A stretch of 64,000 nucleotides of DNA, from NCBI GenBank assembly GCA_030015575.1, contig JASDDO010000008.1, positions 81,073,965 to 81,137,964 of the forward strand. The letters run 5' to 3'. This DNA comes from Agapanthus africanus (taxonomy: Eukaryota; Streptophyta; Magnoliopsida; Asparagales; Amaryllidaceae). The notes beneath the pieces were generated by a model. That model was not told the origin of the DNA. It was given only the letters and a program-made list of their open reading frames with translations, and did not search any database. Positions 35,899 to 47,568 of the stretch are shown one piece after another; the stretch's first letter is position 1, and the number at the start of each line of letters is the position of its first letter. Position numbers and translations under genes: made by a program.

Positions 35899-36206
35899 TC
35901 AGATTACCCACACACACACACATACATACATACATAACACACACACACACAAACAGGCTTACACGCACATACATACATAGTACATACTTATCTATACACT
36001 CACACACACACACACAAACACTCTTACACGCACATACATACATAGTACATACTTATCTATACATACATACAGATACACAAATACATACATATACAAGAAT
36101 ACGTGTACACATGTACGTATATGTAAGTATGTGCACGTATGTCTATAGGTATATATATGTATGTCTATACGTCTATATACATATGTATATCTATATATAC
36201 ATACAG
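35899..36206. repeat. Compound CA / CATA microsatellite
   Basis: Runs of (CA)n and (CATA)n decay into TA-rich alternation. A 66-bp higher-order repeat is visible: TTACACGCACATACATACAT begins near 35959 and again 66 bp later. Long open frames on both strands are artefacts of the repeat. Confidence 0.9.
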
Positions 36207-36251
36207 GGGAGTGATCCATTGCAAGACGGTCCGCGTTTTTTAAAAACAGGA

Positions 36252-36527
36252 ACTCTCGATTTACGGTATATTTTAACAATCCGACCTGTTCAAGTTGATC
36301 ACCTTACCCTCAAATATACGTGCATAAAAAATCAAAGGATTTAAAAAACTCTACTTTATGCATCGGATGATGTTTATGTTGGATTATCAGAAGACGTTCA
36401 TTTTTGCACCCATCGATGCATATGCTAGAGATCTTTAAATCCTTTGATTTTTCACACACATATATTTAAGGGTAGGGTGATCAACTTGAACAGATCGGAT
36501 CATTAAAATATGCCGTAGATCGAGAGT
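36252..36527. mobile_element. Long hairpin / MITE-like element
   Basis: ACTCTCGATTTACGG at the left and CCGTAGATCGAGAGT at the right begin arms of about 95 bp that match at about 85-90% (both contain TTCAAGTTGATCACC and AATCAAAGGATTTA forms). Pairing resumes inward with ATGCATCG/CGATGCAT, so nearly the whole 276 bp can fold into one hairpin. A transcript would be a natural small-RNA precursor; none is shown. Confidence 0.65.
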
Positions 36528-36885
36528 GATGGAGGGTAGGATCTCCTTCAGATGTTGTCCTCCGTCGATCTGTCGCGAGCGTTGGTGAACGACTGAGATT
36601 GGCGTTGAAGGTTGCTTCCTTGAGCGTATAGATCTCAGTGAGCTTGTTTTGAGACGAAGCCGAGCTATCTGCAAAAGAAGTCCTGGAGTGGTTGTACCAC
36701 CGTGGACCCTCTGACAATCAAGTTAGCCGAGAAATTTGGGCAGAGTAGCGGCTTGTTGGAATAAAATTGCGTTACCTGAGTCGTCTGAGAAAGGGGTTTT
36801 TATAGTGGTCGCTTGGAGCGAGCTGGGTCTAGATCTTCGCTGTCGGTTACGCCCCTGAAGTTACGCTTGCGTGAATGACGAGATC
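36528..36885 (-). repeat. LTR fragment, Tat-like
   Basis: On the minus strand it reads ACTATAAAAACCCC (TATA box at 36797-36804), then TAACTTGATTGTCAGAGGGT and TCCACGGTGG, a leader type common in Tat-lineage Gypsy LTRs. It is cut at 36885 by element F and bordered by the hairpin at 36527. No coding content. Confidence 0.4.
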
Positions 36886-38465
36886 TGATTAATATAAAAT
36901 GTGTGTGTAGTAACCGCAATCAATTACGGTGTCGTGTGTAGCTAGACCTAGATGAGTACGGGTCGTCCTCAGGGATATATGGAATCTTTCAATCTTACTT
37001 TAGACGTGTTGAAAAAGAGAAAGAATAGAGAAATAAAGAATAGTGGAGAATAGTTTCTAAATCTACGTCAAAATACGGATGTAAAATACAGATCTAGTTT
37101 GAATACGGATATAGATTTTATAAGAAGAATACTTGTAGGGTTCGTTCGGATTTAATAGTCACGGATGACTAATAAAGATTACTCATTTTATCTATTGATA
37201 GATTTAATACTAGATAGATAGTGATGAATGAGAATTAAGGTTCTTGGAAGAAACTAGGGTTTCCCCACTATTGACCTTTGTCTTTTCATTGATCTTTATT
37301 CATGTCTAGCCCTTAACAAAGCAATTGTTAATCTGATCTCAAATCGCGATCGAGACTAGCAATAAATTGATAGCGCGCCCGATAAAGATGTTAACATTTA
37401 TTTTGCTAAAGTTTATAAACTTCTTAAGATTTAAAAGAAATTAAAACATTTTCTCATCTATTATTTTACCCTAATCTTACGAACCCTATCAAGCGGAGAA
37501 AAACTCGCGCATGATGGAGATAGAAGAACGGATAGAGATGAAATTCATAATGTAACTAAATAATTAAACTAATTAAACTAAAGATCTATTTTTATTAATC
37601 AACTTCACAAGTACAAACTTCAAGTTTAGATTACAAGAGGAAGAAGAAGCTGCTCTCGATCTCTGTCTTGTCGGATGTAGATATTCCGTCGAATCTAATG
37701 TCGCTTTATCACGTCGAATTTTGGGCCTGTCTTGGATCACTTATTCTTTGATAGTGATTAGCTTGTGTAAAAGATTGATAATTTCTAAGTTTAGCCCCCG
37801 GTCCTTTATATAGCCTTAAACCATAAACTATAGATTCTTAGAATTAGGGTTTGTTGTTGCAAATCATAATTAAAAATCCTAAATCTTGACTCAGTGAATC
37901 GTCCGCGGATCCGCCGCATTGATGCTAGTTTGGCCGCGGAAGCGCGGTTTGTTGGTGAGATCTTGGCTTCAGAATTCTGGAGTTGCTTTATTATGACACA
38001 TGGAGATTTATTTGATGTCTGGAATCTTTAAATTTTTTCTGAGTCTCTGTCAGTTTTGATTTTTCAATTTTATTTAAATTTATCGGTAGATTTTTGATTC
38101 TTGATATCTCAATATCTCGATCTCCTGACATGAACTAAACCTTGCACAATATCTCAATGAATAGTGTTAGTAATATTTGGTATTTTTGAGATATTATCCT
38201 AACCAATTTTATATGAAATTTTATTTTAAGAATATTGATTAAGGATATTTGATATGATATTCATATTTAAATTATTAAAATATTATATAAATATTATATG
38301 CATATATTTTCCTTCATAATGTTAATCATAATATATAAACATATGGTAAATAGTATTTTTACAGATAAACCCAAATATGTTCTATATTTATAATAAACAC
38401 CTTTAGATTTTTAAGAAAAAGTAAGGAAAATGCTATATTAAATGTGCAATATTTTCGACTGAACA
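36886..38465 (-). repeat. Element F LTR R1
   Basis: LTR of 1580 bp; on the minus strand it starts TGTTCAGTCG and ends AATCA. TATATAAA (minus, 37805-37812) is conserved in all three LTRs. The 45-bp CCGCGG module is at 37903-37947, upstream of the TATA box in the minus sense, i.e. in U3. Confidence 0.88.
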
Positions 38466-39888
38466 AATACCCCCAAACTTAATTTTGATCATCCCGACCA
38501 AACTTATTTATTCAAGAGAGGGAGAAAAAGAAAAAGAAAAACCTAAGTAGCACACTTTCGTAGGCATCACGATTGCACTGAGCACGTGCAACAAGTCGTT
38601 AAAGCTCTAGGTGTCCCTAGTAGGAGGAGTGTTGTCTCTTGAGGGTTTTCAGCGGATTACACCTACAAAATCCTATAATCAAAGAAATAAAATGAAAGTA
38701 CAAAGATAAGAACTATAAAAGAAAGAACTTGAAAATAAGAGTTTCTAAGTACATCAGCTTTTCAGTTGCTATGAGCCCTATCTTAATGGTCGTGAAAAGA
38801 TATTAGAAATCACATCATCTCTCAATAAAACATCTTTTTTAGTCTTCCTCTCTATCTTTCTTCCAAATATCGATCATATACCCCATACGTGTGTGTAAAA
38901 GACATCCCTACACTTAGAGAATTCAATTCAAGCTATCATACTCTTGTCTATCTTCCAAAATATTTTTTAGTCGGTGAATTTTTTGATGAAATTGCTCACA
39001 CATCTTTCATGCGACTGTTAATACTTTTTGAGGTACTAACCAACCGATTACTAAACATGCTCGTGTATTTAGGCGTAATTCCTTGTCTTGCAACACCTAA
39101 GGCTTAGCAGTGGCTCCCAAACCAGTTGGTCTAAGGCACTAGGTGATAAAGCACCCTCGCTATATTTTTTTTATGCTGCCTTAAGCAATTACAAAACCGG
39201 TGTTCATTTTTTTTCCACCACTTATACTTTTTTTATTTTTCATACTAAGGCTTTTAGACAAAAGCATTTCAAGGTATCTTCTACTATCCCATGTTTCAAG
39301 ATGTGTGTAAGTGCATATAGTAGGGTATCAACGTTTAAATGTTTGGCCTCAAGAATAGAGACTATTTTTCAGACTTATTTTATCCTTAGATTAGCAATTT
39401 CCTTCATCTTACTAACTCTTGGGACAACGGCTCATAACTACTTATTACTAGTTTTGTTTAAGAAAATATCCAACTTTCTTGCTTTTCTCAAACTATTCCT
39501 ACCTTTCGAATGTAATTTTTTCACTTTCAAACTTTCATTATCAAAATTTTTTTGTGCTTATATATAGTATAATGCAAAGTAATGCGTGAATAAGCACAAA
39601 GCTTCCCCAAACCTGTTTACAGCAGTGTCCTCACTAATGTCATCTGTTAAATTTAAAAAAACTGTAGACTTGGGAGGAAAAGTTAGTAACGGGGACATGA
39701 AATAGTGAAAGTAAAATTCTCCCCCAAACTTATTTTTTCTTTGCTCACAATTTTATAAAATTTTTCTTTCAAGAGCCAAAATATTCCCCCCCAAACTGGA
39801 GTAAAATAGTATTAAACATTTAAAATTATTGGGGGGTTAAAGTTATTGGTCAAAGTAAAGCCTTATAAAGACTAAAAGTCAACACCAA
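38466..39888 (-). other. Element F 3' region with repeated polypurine words
   Basis: Non-coding. On the minus strand the purine word AAGTTTGGGGG or a close form occurs next to the LTR (about 38468-38480), at about 39720 and at about 39790, plus a weaker form at about 39605; the LTR-proximal copy fits the plus-strand primer. The second body (43335-44738) has the same layout with longer G/C homopolymers. A 159-codon plus-strand frame here (39088-39567) is Phe/Leu-rich noise. Confidence 0.55.
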
Positions 39889-41706
39889 TCATTCAAAAAA
39901 TTTATCAATGTAACGCACTGGTTGGTGGAAAATCAGAGATTTGAAGAAGTGGGGAGATAGGAGGCGGTATGGTTTACGTTTCGCTTGATAGAGACGAAAC
40001 AATAATGGCGAACGGAAACGAGAATACGGATGATTAGGAAGGGGAAGAATGGTCACATTCTCGTATGGGATAAGAAGAAATGGTGGTGGTTCAACTTCTT
40101 CAGGCGGAGGTTGATTAATCACAAAATCCGTGTTGTTTAGGAATGCGAGTTCGTCGGCGAAAATATCTTCGAAACTTTCATCGATGGTCCGATTGAATGT
40201 TTCAATGTCAATAAGTGTCGGGCCAGAATTCAACACACTTGATTTGTTAAAACTTATGGAGGTAGGAGACTCGTAAAGCTCATCTACCTCATTCTTAAAA
40301 GAGTCTAAATCAACTTTTCTTTCTAGAATTATCGAACTCGAAATATCGGATTGTGATTCATCAACACTCGATATCATTAAAGGAAAATTAGAAGAAGAAT
40401 CAGAGAAAATGGAAGATGAAATGGATAAACAAATTGATGTGTCGAGTATTGCTGAACCAGATATGAGAAATGAAGGCTGAATTTCATTCTGCTTTTCGGT
40501 TATACATTTATCATCAACTTCAAGACGCATATGGGGTTCGGGAAGAATAATTAAAGGTTCGAGATGATGACCACACGGGAGTGAAAGGACTTGATGAATT
40601 GGTGAGACAAACTCATCCAAAATTTTGGGTTCATCATCCAATATATCCCCAACGTCAATATTCTCAATCAAGTGAAGGTTACAAGTCTCAGACACCTCAT
40701 CAAAAGCAGGGTTTTCAATCAATTGTGGTTCTAGAGTGGAGGTGTAGAGATCACAAGGGTTGGGTGTGGCTTCATTTGAAATGGATTCTGTACAATCAGG
40801 TAAATCAAACATTACAAAGTCACACAACTCATCAGACATTCTATCTTCAATTGGTGGATCATTTGGTGTACTCGATAGATCTGTGAAACTGGAGTTGTGG
40901 ATTTCAATTTGGGATGGGAATGTTTGATTTGGAAGGGTGTACCGCTCTTTCTCACTACCCAAATTCTCAATTTGCCCTACAGCCGTATCATACATTGAAA
41001 AAATTTGGGCTAGTTCGAAACTAGTTGCTCGTTCGTTTTGTTGTATGAGGGCGGCCATGCACTCATTCAATTCCTCTCTGGCGCGGCGTGACGCTACCAT
41101 ATATTCTTCCACAGTCCGTTCAAGACTAGACATGGGTCGGTAAGGGGTTTCATAATAAGATTGAAATTCTTGTAGATAAATAAAACTCCAAAATGATTGA
41201 TTAGAAGGAATGTCTCGAGAAGGTGTAAAAGTCGGGTAGGATTGATAGGAATCGAAAGGTTGTGAAAATTGGACAGAAGTAGGATCAACATTGTGATATA
41301 AAGAATAGTGATATTGGTTGTGTGGTTGGCGACTGTCAACGGATATCATATATGCCACAAACCGAGTAGTAAAATTTTCTTTAGAAGGTGGTGGCGTTTG
41401 TTGTCCTAACGGTTTGACCAGATTGAAACTTTGGCCGTTAGTCCTTGCTATATACTCAGCGATGGACATCCGTTTAGGAGTTCTCTCACACGCTTTAGAT
41501 AGAGTATCAACAAAAGAAGATGTAGAATTTTGATGCGGTTGATAGGACCTGGAGTGAGGTGGCCAACTATTTCTCTCCGCTTGCTCTATCCGATCTCTTA
41601 AAGACATGGTAGAGTCGGATAGTATACCGAAGCGATTACGATAACAAGAAATATCTGATTCTAGATAGCAAAACTCGGCAAGCGTTTTTTTATTTGGGTT
41701 ATCCAT
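39889..41706 (-). CDS. Element F ORF, about 605 residues, family unknown
   Basis: Long open frame filling one body. The start MDNPNKKTLAEFC (41706) is chosen because the other body has a Met at the homologous place (MGNPNKRTLAEFC); an in-frame ATG 16 codons earlier lies at the LTR junction. Regions: a polar N-terminus with QTPPPSKE; a Tyr/Gln/Ser-rich stretch (about residues 130-200); a helical, probably coiled-coil segment (LERTVEEYMVASRRAREELN); a long acidic Ser/Asp/Glu-rich middle; and PPPEEVEPPPF with a basic, aromatic C-terminus (RRKPY/KRKPYRLLSPHFF). No zinc knuckle, protease triad, YxDD or integrase motif is seen. Between the two bodies, replacement changes outnumber silent ones in about the ratio expected without selection. 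Confidence 0.6.
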   Translation of the reverse strand: MDNPNKKTLAEFCYLESDISCYRNRFGILSDSTMSLRDRIEQAERNSWPPHSRSYQPHQNSTSSFVDTLSKACERTPKRMSIAEYIARTNGQSFNLVKPLGQQTPPPSKENFTTRFVAYMISVDSRQPHNQYHYSLYHNVDPTSVQFSQPFDSYQSYPTFTPSRDIPSNQSFWSFIYLQEFQSYYETPYRPMSSLERTVEEYMVASRRAREELNECMAALIQQNERATSFELAQIFSMYDTAVGQIENLGSEKERYTLPNQTFPSQIEIHNSSFTDLSSTPNDPPIEDRMSDELCDFVMFDLPDCTESISNEATPNPCDLYTSTLEPQLIENPAFDEVSETCNLHLIENIDVGDILDDEPKILDEFVSPIHQVLSLPCGHHLEPLIILPEPHMRLEVDDKCITEKQNEIQPSFLISGSAILDTSICLSISSSIFSDSSSNFPLMISSVDESQSDISSSIILERKVDLDSFKNEVDELYESPTSISFNKSSVLNSGPTLIDIETFNRTIDESFEDIFADELAFLNNTDFVINQPPPEEVEPPPFLLIPYENVTILPLPNHPYSRFRSPLLFRLYQAKRKPYRLLSPHFFKSLIFHQPVRYIDKFFE

Positions 41707-41755
41707 TATAAGAAGATGAAAAGAGGGAGGAGGGTGAAAAGATTTAAGCTCCATT

Positions 41756-43334
41756 TGATTGATCTATAAACTGTGTGTAGTAACCGCAATTAATAACGGT
41801 GTCGCGTGTAGCTAGACCGAGATGAGTACGGGTCGTCCTAAGGGATATATGAAATCTTTCAATCTTATTTTAGACGTGTTGAAAAAGAGGAAGAATAAAG
41901 CAATAAAGAATAGTGGAGAATAATTTCTAAATCTACGTCAAAATACGGATGTAAAATACAGATCTAGTTTGAATACAGATATATATTTTATAAGAAGAAT
42001 GCTTGTGGGGTTCGTTCGGATTTAGTAGTCATGGATGACTAATAAAGATTACTCTTTTTATTTATTGATAGATTTAATACTAGATAGATAGCGATGAATG
42101 AAGATTAGAGTTCTTGGAAGAAACTAGGGTTTCCCCACTATTGACCCTTGTCCTTTCATTGATCTCTATTCATGTCTAGCCCTTAACAAAACAATTGTTA
42201 ATCTGATCTCAAATCGCGATCGAGACTAGCAATAAATTGGTAGCGCACCCGATAAGGATGTTAACATTTATTTTGCTAAAGTTTATAAACTTCATAAGAC
42301 TTAAAAAAAGTTAAAACATTTTCTCATCTATTGTTCTACCCTAATCCTACGAACCCTATCAAGCGGAGAATTACTCACGAATGATGGAGATAGAAGCATG
42401 GATAGAGATGAGATTCATAACGTAACTAAATAATTAAACTAATTAAACTAAAGATCTACCTTTATTAATCAACTTCACAAGTACAAACTTCAAGTTTAGA
42501 TTACAAGAGCAAGAAGAAGTTGCTCTCGATCTCTGTCTTGTCGGATGTAGATGTTCCGTCGAATCTCACGTCGTTTTATCACGTCGATCTTGGACCTGTC
42601 TTGGATCACTTGTTCTTTGCCGGTGATTAGCTTGTGTAAAACATTGATGATTTCTAAGTTTAGCCCTCGGCCCTTTATATAGCCCCAAAACCAGAAATCA
42701 AAAATCCCCAGAATTAGCGTTTATTGTTGCAAATCACAACTAAAAATCCCAAATCCCGACTCAGTGAATCGGCCACGGATCCACCGCATATTGCATGGTT
42801 TGGCCGTGGATCCGCGGTTTGTTGGTGAGATCTTGGCTTTAGAATTCTGGAGCTGCTTTATTGTGGCATATGGAGATTTATTTGATGTCTGAAATCTTCA
42901 TATCTTTTCTGAGTCTCTGCCAGTATTGATTCTTCGATTTTATTTAACTTTATCGGCAGATTTTTGATTCCCGGCATCTCAACATCTCGATCTCCCGACC
43001 TGAACTAAACCTTACACAATATCTCAATGAATAATGTTAGTAATATTTGATATTTTTGAGATATTATCCTAACCAATTTGATATGATATTATATTTTAAG
43101 AATATTGATTAAGGATATTTGATATGATATGCATATTTAAATTATTAAAATATTATATAAATATTATATACATACATTTTCCTTCATAATGTTAATTATA
43201 ATATATAAACATATGATAAATAGTATTTTTACAGATAAACCCAAATATGTGTCATATTTATAATAAACACCTTTAGATATTTAAGAAAAGTAAGGAAAAT
43301 GTTATATCAAAAGTGCGATATTTTCGACTGAACA
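41756..43334 (-). repeat. Element F LTR R2 (shared middle LTR)
   Basis: LTR of 1579 bp with the same ends as R1. TATA at 42674-42681; CCGCGG-type module at 42773-42817, in diverged form (CCACGG..., GGCCGTGG...). Confidence 0.88.
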
Positions 43335-44738
43335 AATACCCCCAAATTTAATTTTAATCGTCCCGAGCAAACTATTTATTCAAGAGAGGGAGAAAAAGAA
43401 AAAGAAAAACCTAAGTAGCACACTTTCGTAGGCAACACGATTGCACTGAGCACGTGCAACAAACCGTTAAATCTCTAGATGTCCCTAGTAGGAGGAGTGT
43501 TATCTCCTGAGGGTTTTCAGCGGATTACACCCATAAAATCCTATAATAAAAGAAACATAGTGAAAGTTATATACAAAGATAAGAACTATAAAATAAAGAA
43601 CTTAAAAATAAGAGTTTCCAACTACACCAGTTTTTCTCGGTTGTCATGAGCCCTATCTTTATGGTCGTGAAAAGATGTTAGAAATCACATCTCCTCTCAA
43701 TAAAATATCGTCTTTAGTTTTCCTCCCCATCTTTCCTCCAAATATTGATCATATACCCCTACGTGTGTGTAAAAGACATCCCTACACTTAGAGAATTCAG
43801 TTCAAGCTATCATACTCTTGTCCATCTTCCTTAGTACTTTTTAGTTGGTGAATATTTTATATGGAATTGCTTACACATTCTTCATGCGACCGTTAATATT
43901 TCTTGAGATACTAACCAACCGATTACAAAATGTGCTTGCGTAATAAGGCGTAATTCTTCGTCTTGCAACACCTAAGGCTTAGCAGTAGCTCCCAAACCAG
44001 TTGGTCTAAGGCACTAGGTGATAAAGCACCCTCGCTATATTTTTTTATGCCGCCTTAAGCAATTACAAAACCAGTGTTCATTTTTTTCTTCACCATTTAT
44101 ATTTAATTTTATTTTCCTTCATTCTAAAAGGCTTTTAGACAAGAGCATTTTAAGGTATTCTCTACTTTCCCAAGTTTCAAGATGTGTGTAAGTGCGTATA
44201 GTAGGGTATCAACGTTCAAATGTTTGGCCTCAAGAATATGGACTATTTTTCAGACTTATTTTTATCCTCAGATTAGCAATTTCCTTCATCTCACTAACAC
44301 TTGGGACAACGACTCATAACTACTTATTACTAGTTTCATTTAAGAAAACATCTAACTTTCTTGCTTTTCTCAAACTATTCCTATCTTTCATATGTAAATT
44401 TTCACTTTCAAACTTTTATTATCAAATATTTTGTGTGCTTATATATAGTATAATGCAAAGTAAAGCGTAAATAAGCACAAACCTCCCCCAAACCTATTTA
44501 CAGCAGTGTCCTCACTGATATCATCTGTTAAGCTTAAAAAAACTGTAGACTTGGGAGGAAAAGTTAGTAACGGGGACATGAAATAGTGAAAGTAAAATTC
44601 TCCCCCAAACTTATTTTTTTGCTCACAATTTTATAAAAATTTTCTTTCAAGAGCCAAAATACCCCCCCCCCCCACCCCAAACTTGAGTAAAATAGTATTA
44701 AGCATTTAAAATTATTGGGGGGGGGTTAAAGTTATTGG

Positions 44739-46594
44739 TCAAAGTAAAGCCTTACAAAGACCAAAAGTCAACCTCAACCATTCAAAATTTTTATCGATGT
44801 AACGCACTGGTTGGTGGAAAATCAGAGATTTGAAGAAGTGGGGAGATAGGAGGCAGTATGGTTTACGTCTCGGTTGATAGAGACGAAACAATAATTGTGA
44901 ACGGAAACGAGAATATGGATGATTAGGAATGGGAAGAATGATCACATTCTCGTATGTGATATGAAGAAATGGTGGTGGTTCGACTTCTTCAGGTGGAGGT
45001 TGATTAATCACAAAATCCGTGTCGTTTAGGAATGCGAGTTCGTCGGCAAAAATATCTTCGAAACTTTCATCGATGGTCCAATTAAACATTTCAATGTCAA
45101 TAAATGTCGAGCCAGAATTCAACACACTTGATTTATCAAAAATTATGGAGGTAGGAGACTTGTAAAGCTCATCTACCTCATTCTCAAAAGAGTTTAAATC
45201 AAGCTGTCCTTCTAGAATTATCGAACTCGAAATATCGGATTGTGATTCATCAACACTCGCTATCATTAAAGAATGATTAGAAGAAGAATCAGAGAAAGTG
45301 GAAGATAAAATGGGTAAACAAATTGGTGTGTCGAGTATTGCTGAACCAGATGTGGGAAATGAAGGCTGAATTTCGTTCTGCTTTTCGGTTATATATTTAT
45401 CATTAACTTCAAGACGCATATGGGGTTCGGGAACAATAGTTAAAGGTTCGAGATGATGAACACACGGGAGTGAAAGGACCTGATGAATTGGTGGGACAAA
45501 CTCATCCAAAATTTTGGGTTCATCATCCAATATATCCCTAACGTCAATATTCTCAATCAAGTGAAGGTTACAAGTCCCAGACACCTCATCAAAAGCAGGG
45601 TTTTCAATTAATTGTGGTTCTAGAGTGGATGTGTAGAGATCACAAGGGTTGGGTGTGGCTTCACTTGAAATGGACCCTTCACAATTGGGTAAATCAAACA
45701 CTACAAAGTCACACAACTCATCAGACATTCTATCTTCAATTGGTGAATCATTTGGTGTACTCGATAGATCTGTGAAATTGGAGGTGTGGATTTCAATTTG
45801 AGATGGAGAGGTTTGATTTGGAAAGTTGTACCGTTCTCTCTCACTTCCGAAATTCTCAATTTGTCCTATGGTCGTATCATACGTTGGAAAATTTTGAGTT
45901 GGTTTGAAACTAGTTGCTCGTTCGTTTTGTTTATTGAGACGGCCATGCACTCATTTAATTCCTCTCTGGCGTGGCGCGACGCTACCACATATTCTTCCAC
46001 AGTCCATTCAAGACTAGACATGGATTGGTAAGGGGTTTCAGTATAAGATTGAAATTCTTATGGATAAGTAAAACTCCTAAATGATTGATTGGAAGGAATG
46101 TCTCGAGAATGTGTAAAATTCGTGCAGGATTGATAGAAATTGAAAGTTTGTGAAAATTGGGCAGGAATAGGATCAACATTGTGATAAGAAGGATATTGAT
46201 ATTGGTTGTATGGTTGGCGACTGTCAACAGATGTCATATACGCCACAAACCGAGTAGTAAAATCTTCTTTAGAAGGTGGCGGCGTTTGTTGTCCTAACGG
46301 TTTGACCGGATTGAAACTTTGGCTGTTAGTCCTTGCTATATACTCAACAATGAACATGCGTTTAGGAGTTCCCTTACACGCTTTAGAAGGAGTATCAACA
46401 AAAGAAGATGTAGAATTTTGATGCGGTTGATAGGACCTGGAGTGAGGTGGCCAACCGTTTCTTTCCTCTTTCTCTATCCGATCTTTTAAAGACATGGTAG
46501 AGTCGGATGGTATACCGAAGCGATTACAATAACAAGAAATATCTGGTTCTGGATAGCAAAACTCGGCAAGAGTTCTTTTATTTGGGTTACCCAT
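44739..46594 (-). pseudogene. Element F ORF, second body (broken)
   Basis: Homologous to the 605-residue frame of the neighbouring body, about 93-94% identical in DNA in the stretch compared by eye and about 87% in protein. It begins MGNPNKRTLAEFC and ends with the same SLIFHQPVRYID block. The copy is broken. It matters mainly as the second witness for the start codon and extent of the unknown ORF. Confidence 0.65.
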
Positions 46595-47553
46595 TATAAG
46601 AAGGTGAAAAGAGGGAGGAGAGTGAAAAGATTTAAGCTCTATTTGGATTGTTTTGCTTTGAAAGTGGGACTTGAGGGTTAACTCAACAAATCACAAAATG
46701 CACAAGAAAACCCTAGAACTAAGGTTACCTAGGTCAAGCACTAGACTGCTCCTAGACTTCTAAAGGACAAGCCGCAGGATCAATCCTCTACCACCTCTTT
46801 ATAACTCTTGTGGCCAGATAAGTGCCAGGTAAGTGGGAGGTATCCGCTATACAAATCACCGAAAATAGCGGACCTAGTTAAAGAACCACTTGCCTTAGAC
46901 ACACTTGCCTAGACGCCACAAAAGAAATGCGGATAAACGATAGATTACCCACGACCTTCCTCTATCCTATTTGAGCGCGACGGTCCTTAGGGTCTTGATC
47001 TAGATATTTTTTAATTAATATAGGGTTACGCGGATGCTCGTTTTGTGATTTGTGGGGCCTAGGAAGGATGATGAAATCCCCACCTAATCTAAATTGTGGT
47101 CTTGCCCCTTAAAGTCCGTATTAAAATATGCAAAAACAACCCTCAAAATAAAACACGCAAAAAGATTTTTGAGCTGCGATATTTTGCAAAGAATCCTGCA
47201 GAAAAATATATTATAAGATTTTCAGAGGAGAGAAAAAGAGATAGAAAAGTTTGAGGGCACAAATCCCCAAGACCACTGCGGGTCCGTCGCAATAGTGATG
47301 CTTTGGCCGCGGTTCCACCGCAGGAGTAAGAGATCGTTTGAAAACTTTTGTTACAGTGGCCTCCCTTGCTCCTCCGGGTCTTGATGAATGTCTCTGAATC
47401 TTGATTTCCTTGTTCTAGTGTCTCCAGATTCCCTCGTAAAAATCACACACTAATCGTTAAATACACAAATTGCGGTTTTGATTTATTTATGATATTGATT
47501 GAAAAAGAATTCAACACGAATAATAAGAAAAAAAATATTACACACGTATCTCT
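46595..47553 (-). other. Element F leader with a 45-bp CCGCGG module
   Basis: Non-coding 0.95 kb between the primer site and the ORF. A module of the same 45-bp layout as in the LTRs lies at 47276-47320 (CTGCGGGTCCG..., TTTGGCCGCGGTTCC...). No other signals recognised. Confidence 0.6.
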
Positions 47554-47566
47554 GGCAACGGCGCTA
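47554..47566 (-). other. Element F primer binding site (tRNA-Asp type)
   Basis: On the minus strand TAGCGCCGTTGCC lies two bases after the LTR end. It differs at one base from TGGCGCCGTTGCC, the complement of the plant tRNA-Asp 3' end used by Athila/Tat elements. It fixes the orientation of F. Confidence 0.8.
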
Positions 47567-47568
47567 TT

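Noticed and set aside
35862-36344. 160-codon plus-strand and 95-codon minus-strand frames
   Set aside because: They are translations of the CA/CATA microsatellite.
36252-36527. MicroRNA gene
   Set aside because: A long hairpin alone is not enough; terminal repeats fit a MITE, and no expression evidence is available.
39088-39567. 159-codon plus-strand frame in the F 3' region
   Set aside because: It runs opposite to F, is Phe/Leu-rich low complexity, and the homologous stretch of the other body does not keep it.
39889-41754. Env-like gene for the F ORF
   Set aside because: No signal peptide or transmembrane segment is visible and there is no gag-pol upstream; an Athila-type env reading is unsupported.
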